Part shown: one piece after another, positions 35,301 to 48,129 of the stretch
How the letters are laid out: every line of letters starts with the position of its first letter
Numbering within the stretch: the first letter of the stretch is position 1
DNA from: Welwitschia mirabilis
Taxonomy: Eukaryota; Gnetophyta; Gnetopsida; Welwitschiales
Assembly (NCBI GenBank): GCA_051453625.1
Contig: JBOZIK010000001.1
Location: 280,644,684 to 280,708,683, forward strand
Direction: 5' to 3'
DNA: 64,000 bases
Program-made: the position numbers and the translations under genes
The notes under the pieces: model-generated
What the model was told of the DNA's origin: nothing
The model's input: only the letters and a program-made list of their open reading frames with translations
The model's database searches: none

Positions 35301-36413
35301 TACAAATTATGTTACAAATTTTACCATAAAATTTCAAAACAACTTTATTATTTCTATTAATTTTTTAATTCAATTTGATAAGCCATCCATTTCCAAATTT
35401 GGTTCAGCATGCAATGCGGATTTTGAAAATTCTAAATATTAATTTTAACAATGTCTTAAGAAGTGAGGAGAAGAAAAGTGGATATTGTCATGGGGGAAAC
35501 CATAACTTCTTATACTACTCAGCCTTTTAAATTGAGACTACAATAGTTGGTAAAGTTTATTTTTGTTGATCAAGAATAATATGGAATTAGCTATGCTATC
35601 AAATTCCTAGTTTCATAGCTTGTTCACTAGCTATTATGATAGATTTTTTTAAAACATCTCTAACATGCTTGCTTAATATACCATGTTAATATTGTTTTTA
35701 TTATTTCATAATTTCATATCATAAAATTATAGTGCTTCAGCTATAAAATGAAGTTTGTTTTTATCCTCTAGTGTTTCATGATATTTTCAAGCTTGTTATT
35801 TCAATGATTTTAGTTTGTTTATTTAATTTTATCAACTAGATCTATAGGGCACCAATATTTAATGGGGTTATATATTATTTCTTATGAAATACAAGTCATG
35901 AATACAATAATATTTAGCTTCTTTTAGTATTAGTTACTTTAACTTTTATAACTTTAATACCTTATCATTAGATCAAAGTTACCTTTGCTTTCTTCCTTCT
36001 TATATTTTTAAAATCAAATGAATCATTATGATGTTGGTTTAAATCATAACTCCTACCATGACCTACATTTAGTTATCATTATTAGTTAAAGAAATAAACA
36101 ATTTTTATTTCACTTCATTAATAGTTATAACTATCTATTGTAGCTTTTTGAATTTTTGTTAATGAACTTCTTCTATTGCTATCACTATTTATTTAAGATA
36201 AAATCGTTAGCCTTCTAAAATTAAAGTTTGTTAATTTTATTTTTTTTATCTTAGGAATTTAATAATTAGCTCTAATATCATTTTGTAATTTGGAGCAGAA
36301 ATGCTCCTATGTTATCTTTTGGAACTTGATACATTCTTATACTAGTTCATGAATAAATGTAGAAGTATTTTATACTATGTTTAAATGAAATGGTAAAGGT
36401 CTAGGTTGTGTCA
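32354..36413. other. Unrecognised AT-rich interval between direct repeats
   Basis: CT-rich microsatellite-like sequence at about 32460-32512. On the minus strand several stretches look like former coding sequence: a coiled-coil-like segment near 33300-33050 (LKYLHLEEWNLLN, EKHNEIL), a 64-codon open frame at 34563-34369 (MYQDEQNIFIINITPLYTGL), and ERDLDISNMLKFI near 35010-34960. I cannot assign them. If the repeats are LTRs, this is the interior of a minus-strand element. Confidence 0.35.
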
Positions 36414-36831
36414 TGAGTATTAGAAATGAGAAGTAAAAAGAGAAAACCAAGATTTATCATATATTAAATGTTTAATATAAATAATTATGTGATAAATAAT
36501 TAATAATTAATCATTATTACAAATAATATTTTTGTCATAAGATTAAACAATCAGTTAACTAGCATAAGATTAGGTACATGGCTAATGAAAAGACCACCCA
36601 TCTAAGTATTTAACTTATATTTGTGTAACTTTAAGTATTTTATCACATTACTTAGTATTCTATTGATTCATTTAATAAATGAATATTATTTTTTTAAATG
36701 AGTGATATTCATTCTAATATCATGTTTCACCAGCAGAATAAGTAGTGTCTTTGAGACATGAAATAAAACATAGTGTTTTGTATTTAGAGAATCACATTGA
36801 CAATTTTTGTATCAATTATGTTAACTTGCTA
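36414..36831 (+). repeat. Direct repeat, right copy (possible LTR)
   Basis: Homologue of 31972-32353 with several indels. It ends exactly where gypsy RT codons begin (36832), so it or a larger unit was joined to or inserted into the pol region. Confidence 0.6.
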
Positions 36832-37840
36832 CTAATAACTAGATATAAATATTTCTTAAATATTTAAAAAATAAACTTTCATAGGTTTATTGGGAACTTT
36901 TCCTTACAAATATACATCCTTTATTGTATGTAATGTCCTAGATACTTTTCATCATCGCATGATTAGTATACTTTTATCTATGATTAAAATTTTTTAAAAT
37001 AATTTATGAATAACTTTTTCATTTGTCCTAAAAATTTTGAATCTCATTTGAATCATCTACAACTCATTCTTACACATTGTGAAGAAAAAAATCTTATATC
37101 ATTTTATGGTTACTAAAGATATTATTTCAAAACATCTAGTATCTAAAAATGGAATAGAAATGGATTGTATTAAAATAATTATTTATCTTTGCATTCTTAG
37201 AAGTGTTAAATATGTAAGGTATCTTCTTGTCTATGTTGATTATTTTAAAATATTTATTTAAGAATTTTATAAAATCTCTAAACCTTTAGCTAATCTTATT
37301 ATTAAAGATGCATTATTTTTGTGAGTACATGAATGTAAATCTACATTTAAAACCTTAAAATTTCTTCTTACTTCATCCCCTATTTTATAACCTTCTAATC
37401 AGTCACTTCCTGTTGAATTACTTTGTGATGAAAACAGTTATGTTATAGGACTTACCTTAATATAAAAAAGATATGGAAAAACATGTTTTATTTATTATGA
37501 AAGGAAAGTGTTATAAGGTCCTCAACTAAATTACACAAAAATTGAAAATGGGCTTTTAATTATATTCTTTACTTATACATTTAAATCATATCTTATAGGT
37601 AAAATAACTATTATCTTCATTAATCATTCTACTCTTAAATACTTACTAAATAAAATATATTCTNNNNNNNNNNATAAATAAGTGATTCTCTAAAGCTAGA
37701 TTCATTATAAGGATATTTCTATTATAAGAATTGGAACATGAGATGAGTATAAGAGAGGGGTGAAAAATGTTGTTCCTAATTCATTATCACATAATATGTC
37801 TTCTTCTTCTTCTTATTTACATTACATATCTATAGGTGAT
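36832..37840 (+). pseudogene. RT palm/thumb and RNase H of the plus-strand Athila-like relic
   Basis: It starts mid RT: LLGTFPYKYTSFIVCNVLDT (palm), NFESHLNHLQLILTHCEEKN, then the open stretch 37079-37261 (MVTKDIISKHLVSKNGIEMD). RNase H follows: LPVELLCDENSYVIGLTL near 37410, then KITIIFINHSTLKYLLNKIY near 37600 (the DH motif reads NH). After 10 N it ends with KNVVPNSLSHN near 37760, the RNase H-integrase join. The catalytic RT pair is within a frameshifted, stop-filled stretch and is not readable. Confidence 0.8.
37664..37673. other. Assembly gap, 10 N
   Basis: A short N run within RNase H of the plus-strand relic. Confidence 0.99.
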
Positions 37841-39090
37841 ACATTTCATAATGGATGTCTTTATATTTGCAAGAGAAACCCTCGTATGTTGATACTACCA
37901 ACTATTTTGTTACTAATATATTATATAATTATTAAACTCAAGATAAAAAGCTTTTCTTACTTGAGGTAGGTAAGGATTTTTAATATGATCCTTACATATT
38001 TAAAAATTTTCATAATCAAATTATTTGTAGATACATTTCACAACCCAAAAATTTAAGTGTTTTAAAATTTATGCATAATTGATTTTTTAGAGGTTACTTT
38101 TCTATAAAAGAAACTTCTCATAATATTATACAATTTGGATTATATTGGCTAACTCTTTTGAAAAATCTTTATGAATAGTGTAAATCTTGTGATAAATGTT
38201 AATTTCTTAAGTAATTAAAATAAGAGATGTGATGCTTCTTTCACTTATTCTAGATATTAAACCACTTTATGTATTAGGTTTAGATTTTATTAGACCATTT
38301 CCTTCATCTTTTGGTTATTTCTATGTATTGGTTTATGTCGATTATGTCACTAAGTGCATGAATCTATTTCTACTAGAACATATAATGCTATAATGACCAT
38401 TAGTTTCTTAAAAGAGGATATTTTTTTCAACTTTAATCATCCTAAGCCTATTATTACTATTAGAAAAAGTCATTTTTATAATAGAATAATGAATAATATT
38501 ATAAAGAAATGTGGAATGGTTAATAAAGTTACAACTTCATATCACCCATAAACTAATGGATAAGTAGAAGTTATCAATTGTGAATCAAAGAAATATTTAT
38601 AAAAAATGGTGAATGTCTAATAGAAAATACTATTACTTCACCTTAATGATGTTTTTCATACCAAATTCCTTATAAAACCTCTTTTGAAATATCTCCTTAT
38701 AGAGTTATTTTTGAAAAATCTTGTCACCTTTCTAGTGAAATAGAACATAAAATTATTTAAGTTATTAAATAACTTAATCATAATATTAATGAAGCTTTAA
38801 AATTTAGGAATATTAACTTAAAAATAATAGAATAAATTAGTAATAAATCCTATAAGGATTATCACATCAAACAAAAAAGAATGAAATCATTCTATCATAA
38901 ATATATCCTTAGGAAAACTTTTAGACCTAATGAATTAGTTTTACTTTATGATTAATGGCTACATAAACTCATTTGAAATCCTGGGTCTAAGTAGAGTGGA
39001 CTAATTTCCTAATTATGCTATCAAGATTCTAAGTCTTAAAGATAGCCATTATTTTAAAGTTATTAACTAGAGATTTTAAAAGTTTCATAA
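37841..39090 (+). pseudogene. Integrase of the plus-strand Athila-like relic
   Basis: The N-terminal part reads IGDTFHNGCLYIC, then LFRGYFSIKETSHNIIQFGL-like sequence and CKSCDKC (zinc ligands). Core pieces are VLGLDF near 38275, a frameshifted centre, and VTTSYHP with TNG and VEV near 38530-38575. Then come PYKTSFEISPYRVIFEKSCH and ILRKTFRPNELVLLYD, the C-terminal DNA-binding domain. The family order is clear; stops and shifts are many. Confidence 0.75.
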
Positions 39091-39560
39091 ATCTATCCCC
39101 ATAAGCCATTATTATGATTCTATCTGTTGAACCCAACACTACAATCTTTATAAATTTAAATAAATAAATAAAGTTAAATTTGATTCATGTAAGACATTAA
39201 TTTAGATAATGTAAAGATTTAGGGTTTATCTTTCCTAATATCTAGAGTTATAAAAAGTACATGATTCATCTACTTTAATTGTAAGATGTCAATCTCTTAG
39301 GTAGATCCCACTGCTTGTCTAATTAAGGATTGATTGGGTGGAGGGAATCTTTCCACTAGCATATCAAATTTTATTCCCCTATGTTACCTTTCCAGTTGTT
39401 TTTCTTCCCTTCATTTTCATCTCCATTCTTCTTTGTCCCTTTCCAGTTCTTTTACATTATACATACTAGATACTCATCTCCAAATTTTAATATCATCTTA
39501 CACTACATTATACTTTATGGTCTATGATTAAACATAGACTCTAGAAACCAAGGAAAGCTA
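39091..39560 (+). other. Spacer downstream of plus-strand integrase
   Basis: Non-coding. Its inverted match to 50072-50224 and beyond shows it is element spacer rather than host DNA. The match breaks at 39560. Confidence 0.6.
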
Positions 39561-42164
39561 TGATGTAAAAGACCCCCATACTTTGATAATATTTTTATGA
39601 AATGAATACATATTAGTAAGTATTTACTAATTACTACTTATAAAAACCAATTGACTATCATAAAAGTGTACTAGTTGTACCAGTTTCAGAAAATTAGAAC
39701 ATATGAAAACCAGTTTGCTACATAGAAAATAACTAAATTACATATAGATACATTGCTAATGTTAGAACTATTTTCATTTATATGATTAGCTATTTAATAT
39801 TGAGATCATATAAGCCATTTTTGGATTTTTGTCATCACTTCAATTATATTTTAATTGTATTTTGGATAGAATACTTAATGTAAATTTAGAGAAGACATAC
39901 TAGTTAAAATATTTATAAGCTACTATTATGCCTTGAAAATCATTATAATTTGTAATATTTGAATGTTATTTCTTATGAATCAAGTTATAACTAGTAGTTT
40001 CAATATGTATAACACTAGGCATTTCATTATCATGAAGGAACCCTAATTTTTATTGTCTTATTGGGATTTCAAGGGAATCTTAGAGCTTGAAAATATTTAG
40101 GTTTTTTAAAAAAATTTGAATAAGAAGATATAAAAAAATAGTTAAGATATTTGGATATTAGAATATATCTTATATTAAAAATTTTGAATGATTATTCATA
40201 AGAAAAACTATCACATAAGCCTAAGATATGATAAAATCATTACTTTAAGTACAAAATAAATTCATGAATAAGTGATGAACTAATTACTATAGATTCCTAA
40301 TTTAATGGAATAAATAGGTTTACAAAGGATTCGTCTTTCAAGGAAATGTAGAAAACATTAAAATAGCATGAAATAAGTTATAAACCTGGAATATTAAACA
40401 TATAAAACTTACCAATAAATTGAAAATGATAAATACAAACAAACATTTCTAAGGGATTATTACATAACTAGTAATCATAATTGTATCAATAATAAAATAA
40501 GACATAAATCCTAATATAAATCAAAGTGCATCCATCAATAAGGAAATACTATAATAAATAGTAATTTAATACAAAATAAAGAATTAGGCTTGGTAAAAAA
40601 TATGCCACATGACATAATTATTTCCTCCTACCTAAGGATGGAGATAAGAGGCTTAAAACCTTATGATAGATAAGCCCTCATCATATTCATGGAAAAACTG
40701 GATCTAGAAGAACAAAATTTAGATGCGCAATTATTCAACATGAAATCATGAATCCCCAAAAGATAACATATTTTTAAGATGATCAGTTCTTAAGCTAGGA
40801 TTTAAATTTTTATCCTTGATTTAGGTTGTGAATTACATGGATACGTAGTTGGTACATTCATATTAATAACCAATTATCATTGATGAATTTCCCTAAATCA
40901 TAGGATTTAAATATGTAATCCTTATCCTTCTTAAACCTAATTTGGTACTTTGGACTGTATAATAACTATTATCCTAATTTGTAAGGTTAATTCATTAATA
41001 TATGCTCTACTTAGTAACATATCTACTTTGTAACTTATTTCTCCTAAGAACAACATTGACACTGGTGGTTTAAATGGAAATAGTGGTTTTTTTGGATAGT
41101 CTAAATTCTATGAAAGTCAGGTAGCTCAAAGTGATTTATAATTAAGATACCAACTATCAATCTTTTTTTAATAATATTTTAGAACTTATAAAGATAAAAC
41201 TTGAGTAATGACAATTTAAGAATAAAAATGGTATTTATAGCCTTAAAATATATTATTTACTAAATCTAAAGGAATTAAATATAAATTTAAGTATAAACGC
41301 ACATCCAAATCAACCATTTGACAGTTCCCTAGTAAACAGTTCACAAAAGTAAGTTGCAAACGATAATTAAAATTTTTAATTTTTTAAAGTAAATATTCAT
41401 GATTGAAAATAGATGAATAAATAAGCTTGAAACCTTTATTTTTCATTCATATCCATTTCATATGTCAAATTAAATTACATGAATGCTTAAAATTAGAATA
41501 TAAATAAAAATTTTCAAATTTTTTAATCCAATTTCATTTGTAATTTTTCATCTTTTCAAAATTTTTCTAAGTATAAAAAATATGTGATTAAATAAATATT
41601 TTACTAATATTTTTAAAAAATTATAATGCCTTATGCCTCTTAACTAATTTTTGACACTGTTCTCGATTATAGAAAAAATTTCATGGTAAGTTAATTAGAA
41701 AGAAATAAAAAATGCATTTTTTTCATTACTTTACTTAGAAAAATTTACATTACTAGGTAGAAATAATAAAAGGGAAGAGAGAAAAGATACATTCAATAAG
41801 AGGTTAAGTGTTTAAAAACAGTTCTTACATGGGAATGACCATCTCTTATGCTTCAGCTTCTTTGCATTGCATCCAATTTAGACATCATTTTCTTTTTGTC
41901 CTTTTTCATATTTTTCCCATATCCTTTACATGCAATTATTATGTATTCTTGGTAATCAGCTATTTTCCTCTTGGAAGGTAGTATAAGTAGAGGAAGTTTT
42001 TCTTAATGGCTCTCTTTATTTTTCTTTTTTATCTTCATTTACTTTACAACTTATAAATGATTTTCCTTGCCTTATAATAGCTTAGTCTAGTTTGTCATGT
42101 TTCTTTATCTTAATGATTTACCTATATATAATAAGATTAATTGCTTTTTCATAGCATGAGTTAT
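39561..42164. other. Unrecognised; begins with LTR-like terminus
   Basis: TGATGTAAAAGACCCCC at 39561 interrupts the element spacer and looks like the start of a chromovirus-type LTR. I could not find the matching CA end or a repeat of the preceding AGCTA. The rest is AT-rich without coding frames; part may be the 3' end and LTR of the minus-strand Athila-like element. Confidence 0.35.
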
Positions 42165-42705
42165 CTCTCATTTACAATCCTTAACAAATCACTAAATAGA
42201 ATGGAAAGATGAGGGTTCTTGGTATTTTTACTTGCTTATTTAATTACATTAAAGAAGATTTTACAAATGTTGAATATATTTTCATTGTAGAGATTAAAGC
42301 TATGAAATTAGGATCGGCATCTAAAACATGAGAAGGACACATAGTTCTAATAATAAACCTAAAAGGCACTAATTAATTAAATAAAAATTTATATGGTAAA
42401 TCTCCTACCCTATTATAAGAATACTCTACATTTAATTAGTTACATAATCTAGCTAAATCCTAATCTAAATTAAATAAGTAAAAATCATCATTAGATAAAG
42501 ATAAATCCATAGAAATCAAATTAAAAGTAATGAAAACAATAATTCCTTTTATCTTAATAGAGATCTTCCAAGGTTCCTCCTCTTCGTATTTTAATTTTTG
42601 TAATTCTTGTTCTGCATGCCATAATTGCATGTTCTTATAAAATTATTTTACTTTACTTACTTTACTATTTGTTAAAGAAGGAATCCCATTCTTTTTTATC
42701 TATTT
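42165..42705 (-). pseudogene. Env-like third ORF of the split Athila-like element
   Basis: A minus frame of about 150 codons stays in phase with few stops: YEEEEPWKISIKIKGIIVFI, MDLSLSNDDFYLFNLD, LNVEYSYNRVGDLPYKFLF, FIIRTMCPSHVLDADPNFIA, MKIYSTFVKSSLM. The spacing of hydrophobic blocks and the DLPYKF-like motif recall the plant-transposon/env-like ORF of Athila relatives. It sits downstream of pol as expected. Recognition is by pattern only. It could instead be an unrelated transposon ORF. Confidence 0.45.
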
Positions 42706-43755
42706 TTTCTAAGAAGATAATGATGTAATACTATAAAAAATTACAAGACATTTCCTCTACTAACATGTTATTCAAAGCTTTTAGTGACTATGAATAACTC
42801 AATAATGGTATCAATTTATTATAAGATAAATGAAACAAGAAGCATGAATATGATAGGATAGGATAATGGTAAGGCATAAGTATGAGAAGATTCATGAAAA
42901 AGTAAAAGGATAGGGCTTAAGATTTACAGATGTGAGAGTAAAACATAACTCTTGATTACTTGTTTTAAATGGAGGTTTGAGATCTATTACAAAGTATATC
43001 AATTATAAGGTAAAAGTGTTTTTCATGTAATAAGTCATGACTTTGTATTAGGATTTGGAATCTTATTTTAGAGAAGGATGTTTATTTAATTTTGAAAAAT
43101 AGGTGGAAATCCTAAGTTTAAAAGAGCTGATATTTTTATTTTTAAATGTTTAATTTTTACTAAATATTTTAGCTAAATTAGTTTACTTAATTGAAATTTT
43201 GATAATCAACCATATAATTCCAAGAATAATTAAAAAATTTAATGATTATTCATATCTAGCTTCGTGTATCAACTCCAAATCATTGGAATAAATCACCCAT
43301 GACGTTGTCAATCATATATGATTTCTGATTGAATTTATTTTTAAGATTAAGGTTTAAATTAACTAGGTCATAAGACGTAAGCAAGTTTACATTTTAATAA
43401 TTTACTATAACTAACAGTTTGTATTAGTCATGGTAAGATTTAATCATGATTCTTAATATGTATGCTATTTGATGTATGACTATTATTTTATTGCATCATC
43501 TCCTATGTTCATCACTAACATGAATGAATGATTTTTTTAATAGAATAATATTCTCTCAAACTTACATTTAACCATGTTTTACTTTTAAACTAGAGGCATT
43601 TATCTTGCACCACTTTCTAGGTTACTTATAGATAGTTAATAACTAGGTCTTTCACTATTAAATCTTCGAAATTACACATCAAAATTGAGCTAGTAAATAA
43701 ATATAACATCAGAATGAGGATATAGAGATATCACATGGTTAAAAATCCATAAGTT
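42706..43755 (-). other. Spacer of the split Athila-like element (distal part)
   Basis: AT-rich, no coding frame. It continues at 49739 on the far side of LINE-1. Confidence 0.5.
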
Positions 43756-43771
43756 AAATGATGCTAACATT
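43756..43771. repeat. LINE-1 target-site duplication, left
   Basis: AAATGATGCTAACATT, identical to 49723-49738. Sixteen bases is typical of target-primed reverse transcription. Confidence 0.9.
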
Positions 43772-44002
43772 ATTATTAATAAAGCAGAGAGGGATCTGCT
43801 AGGGTTTTGAGGCTCTAAGAGGTTTCGGCAGATCTAGAGCACAGGAAGGCGCAAGTCTTGGAAGATTGCAGATCAGTGGGGATGGTTTTGGTCCCTAGTC
43901 ATGGAGTGAGGGGGCATTTTCAGCCATAGGATAGACTTTCATCAGGTAAGTTATGGGAGTTCTTCATTTTGTAGTTTTGATCAGTTTTTTTAGGGTTTTC
44001 TT

Positions 44003-44990
44003 ATGGGGTTTGGCCCCAAGATGGAAAATACTCAGTTCTTCAAGGAAGGAAAATCCCTTTTATTAGACATTGATAAAGATGCATGTAGTGAAATTGAGAA
44101 GAAGCTTAGATTTATCCTCATCAACAATTTTGTCTCATCCAGTCCGCGACCTCAGTTGAATCAAATCTGTAAATGGGTCACTATGAAATGGATAGGAGTC
44201 AGCAAGATTAATATTATTGTAATGCTAGAAGGACTAGTTAAAGACCTGGCCCTAGCCAAATGGACACCATGGGCATAATCAGACCCGAATCTATTTAAGA
44301 AACTCCCAATATGAATCTTCATCCATAAGTTTCCTCTAAGGTTCTATGATGAAGATCTATTAAGAAGAATGGCAGGTTAGTTTAGAGATCTGATAAAACT
44401 CAATCGAATCACTATTAAACAAATAAGATTAGTATTAGTCATATTCTATGTTTAGATGATCCTTAAGGATACTAAGGAGATCCAATCTATAAAGTTTATA
44501 TCTAAATGGGGAACTTATAATCTAGATGTCACAAATGAGAACCTCCCAATTCCCTACATAGTTTGTTGAAAATTAGAACACCCTCTAGAAGATGTGCTCC
44601 TTCTGTCTTCCTCCCGAGAAAAATGCTTACATTATCGAAGATTGGGTCATCTATGCAAAAAATGTTAGAAATAACTGATTGATATCAAAGAAAAGCAAAA
44701 GGAAACCTGCATTTTGTGAGAAGATGTATCACAATTAGAACATATGCTGACATAACAAATGGAAGGAACAAACTAGAGAAAGTATCACTATTTTTCTAAA
44801 GAAAAGCAAGAGAAAGGAATTTCTAGAATAAAAGAACCCATTTCAACCTCTCATGGATTAGAATGACACCACAATCCCTATACAATGAAAATCCAATGAA
44901 GTGGAAACCCAGATGAAGGGAAGGCCTAGCAATAGAACCTTATGAGAATGAGAAACATTAGAGAATGTTACCAATAGTTTTCAAGCTACT
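44003..44990 (+). pseudogene. LINE-1 ORF1 (RNA-binding protein)
   Basis: Open at 44003-44278. The in-frame Met at 44021 (MENTQFFKEG) aligns with the ORF1 start of LINE-2 (MMEKLKFFKNES), so it is the likelier start. After a stop the same phase continues: IFIHKFPLRFYDEDLLRRMA, FISKWGTYNLDV, NLPIPYIVC, then the knuckle CLHYRRLGHLCKKC at 44623-44668 (C-x2-Y/C-x4-H-x4-C type, first Cys pair altered). A basic tail follows. ORF1 proteins bind LINE RNA. Stops at likely Gln and Trp codons. Confidence 0.8.
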
Positions 44991-45059
44991 ATCGAAGACA
45001 CATTATGAAAAGGATGAGCATCCAAAAAGAGGTGAAAACACTCTTAATGAATTGTCTCT

Positions 45060-45760
45060 CATGGAATTATATGGGATTAAGTTCTTCCTACAAGAAAAAG
45101 ACCCTATGAAATATGATTAATTAAAATAATATTGATTTAGTTTACTTATAGGAAATGAAAATAAAAATTGATATGGGAAAAACGAATTTGAGATGGTAAT
45201 GGACATCATTTACTATCACGGCCCAAGGGAACTCTAGTGGCCTTCTAGTTTCTATCAAAAAAGAGGCAGATATAATTTGTAGTAATTAGGATCATATTAT
45301 GATTTTCCTTAAGAATGAAGGCTTAACTATTACAAATATCTATAGTCTACAGTACAATCTAGATAAGGCCACAGTATTAGAAGAAGCACAGAGAACTGTA
45401 GTAGATAAATCTAAATGGCTAATATTGGGAAACTTTAATCAATGCCTCCACCACTAAGAAAAATCAAGTAGTAAAAACTAGAACTCCAGAGGGGATTCAA
45501 TAATAAAAGATATTTTAGTAAGATACTCTCTTACAAATGTCCCCATTACTGATTGCAAATACACATAATCAAATAAAAGAGCGGGTATAGAGCTGATAAT
45601 GTCTAAGATTGACAAAGTGCTAGCTAAAAAGTATCTAGCTAAACTCCCACTGAAATCCCGTGGTATGAATAGGATTGCCTCAGATCACTATCCCATCATG
45701 CTCAGACTGGGGGTGTTTTTTCCCTTTGAAAATCTCATTTCATATGAAAAGGTATTAGAT
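45060..45760 (+). pseudogene. LINE-1 ORF2 endonuclease domain
   Basis: An apurinic-endonuclease-like domain. LQEMK-type sequence near 45148 holds the catalytic Glu (QETK in relatives); ITAQGNSSGLLVSIKKEADI near 45220; WLILGNFNQCLHH near 45418 (family GDFN, here GNFN); IASDHYPIMLRLG near 45676 (SDH motif). This domain nicks the target DNA. The D-to-N change and stops make it inactive. Confidence 0.8.
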
Positions 45761-46079
45761 TAATCGTATAGAAATTAGAGTGCTATTAAAAAATATTTAG
45801 GCACATTATGATAGTATCCAATCTATTACCTTCTTATACAGAGGCATCAATACCTTAAAAGCTTACATAAGAGATTGGAAAAGGAAATATAAGGAGAGGT
45901 TTAACTTAAAAGATGAACTAAAGGAGGTACTCAAACGTATTTAAGCTGAGCAAAAGGAGGGATGTAATTAGGATAGTCTTCAAAGAAAATAATATCAGTG
46001 CCTAATGGATCTCCAAGAAATACATAATGATGAAAAACATTATTGGAGAGAATGCTCAAGGATTAAATGGCTTAAAAAG

Positions 46080-47720
46080 GGTGATAGACATACTAGATTC
46101 TTCTTCCAGCAGGCCAACTAGCACAGATCTGACAACAGAATTAGAAGACTTACTGTAGAAGATCAAACCATAAAAAACAAAGAGGAAATAGCTAAGGAAC
46201 TGCATGCCCATCTTTAGAGAATCCGAAAGTGTGATGATATTGCCCCCAGCCTAATTCTAGAAAATAAAAAAGTTTTAAAGAAGGATAATCACATGCTGAT
46301 TAAACCCCTGAGTAGAAAAGAGATCTTAACTATAGTCAGATCGATGAAGAATAACCAAGCCCTTGGTCTTGATGGATGGCTAGTCGAACTTTTTAAATCA
46401 TACTTCTCTATTCTAGGGATAACCTCCATGATGTACTGCAGAAAATATTCCACAATAAATGGATTCTTAGAGAGATGAAAAGAATGAGAGTGGTTCTCAT
46501 ACCCAAAAAAATGGATGCTAGTAGACTAGAAGACTTTAGGCCTTTAGAGGTCTACAACGTCATTTACAAAATCTTCACAAAAATTATGGTTGAATGAATT
46601 ACCCTCTTACTTCTTAATGTGATTTCAGAGAACCAAACCGGCCTCATTCGTTTTAGGTATATCCAAGACTAAATCATTTTAACTCATGAGATTATTCATT
46701 CTATTAAAAAATATAAATTTATGCTCCTCATTGCTAAACTAGATATTGCTAAAGCTTATGACTTTGTTATTTGACAAGATTTAGGATGCATTCTTAAGAA
46801 AACTGGCTTCTCTTAAGATATTATTAATCTATGGCTAGACATGCAAGCTTCTGCTGAATTTAGTGTGAAGGTCAATAACAATAGATTAGTGGGAAGAGAT
46901 TTAAAACAAGGGAACCCTCTATCCCCATACCTTTTTCTATTTGTGATGAATGCTCTACAAGTCTTCTTAAGAAATAATGAAGTTACAGAAATCAGAATTA
47001 GAGGTCAAATATTTTTCAATAATTACTATGTAGAAGATACCATCATTATGACTAAGGCAACCTGTCAGTAAGCAAAACCTATAAAAAATTCCATGACCAT
47101 ATTTGCAGAGGCAACAGAGTTTCATACCAATTGCAACAAATCAAAAATACACACCATGGGTAGACAATGTATCAGAGGGGGCGAAATTGCCTGAATTTTA
47201 AATACAAAGTTAGGATACCTTTAGGATATCTAGTTGGTCATCCCTCTTCGAAATTAGCACAAGACAAGTACTTGGAATTACATTTTGGATTCTATCTAAA
47301 GTAGGTGCATTTTTTGGTATAATAATTTTCTTTTCTCAAAGGCTAGAATCATTCTCATAAATTTCTGTTTAATCTCATCTTTTTAGTACATAGCTTCCAT
47401 TATTTCCCCTCCAAAAAATATCATATAAAAAGTTGACAAGATCTTAAAAGACTTTATTTGGTCAGAAGGAAAAGACCACCACTGAATATATCTCTGTAAA
47501 TGGGACATTATTACCTGTCCTAAGGAATCAAGAGGTTGGGGGATTCAAAAACCTAAAGATTGTATTCTAAATGGAGCTCATAGAATCCTAAAGAGATTAC
47601 AAAAAGGAGGGTAACCCTAGTGTAACTTAATTAATCACAAGTATAGAAACTAGATAATTGATCACATGGGGTCATATTTAAGAAGGCATCTATGCAAAGC
47701 TTGCTAAAAACTTATTGAAT
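46080..47720 (+). pseudogene. LINE-1 ORF2 reverse transcriptase domain
   Basis: Starts with DRHTRFFFQQAN near 46083. Fingers: SRKEILTIVRSMKNNQALGL (open 46293-46478). Then YPKKWMLV with a frameshift. Palm: VNNNRLVGRDLKQGNPLSPY and LFLFVMNALQ (open 46841-47071), then YVEDTIIM at 47025, the Y-x-D-D box with its first Asp replaced by Glu. The thumb (FAEATEFHTNCNKSKIH) and the typical LINE tail follow (KILKDFIWSEGKDHH, CKWDIITCPKESRGWGIQKP). Confidence 0.85.
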
Positions 47721-48129
47721 TGAACATTTCTCACACTAGAACATCTAAATATATTCTCATCAAGAAGTATGAAAAATAGGACGGTTACAAGAAGTATTAG
47801 AGGAGATAGATACAGGAAAAAATAAAAGTTTTCTGTTGGCTAAAAGAACATCACTGAATTTTAATAAGAGATCAATTATCTAAAAGGGAATTTCAAATTG
47901 ATCCTAACTATCTCATCTTCTAATCTAATCTAAAAACATCACAGCATGTTTGCCATCAATGCATTTAGAGTAAGGAATTAATTGTTATAATGATAAAGTA
48001 CTACTAAATCTTCAGCACCCTTGACATGCATTTATTGGATGGGATTCATCTAACTTTCTAGTAGATATGGTAGATTAGAAACAACCTAATTTTTAATAAC
48101 GCCCCCTTACCCTTCCTTATAGATACAAA

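Larger units (their letters stand above)
36832..39560 (+). mobile_element. Athila-like pol relic, plus strand (5' truncated)
   Basis: It contains RT from the palm onward, RNase H, integrase and about 450 bases of downstream spacer. That spacer (39158-39305) is homologous, inverted, to 50072-50224 in the minus-strand element, so both belong to one family. There is no gag, protease or LTR. A 10-N gap lies in RNase H. Confidence 0.75.
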
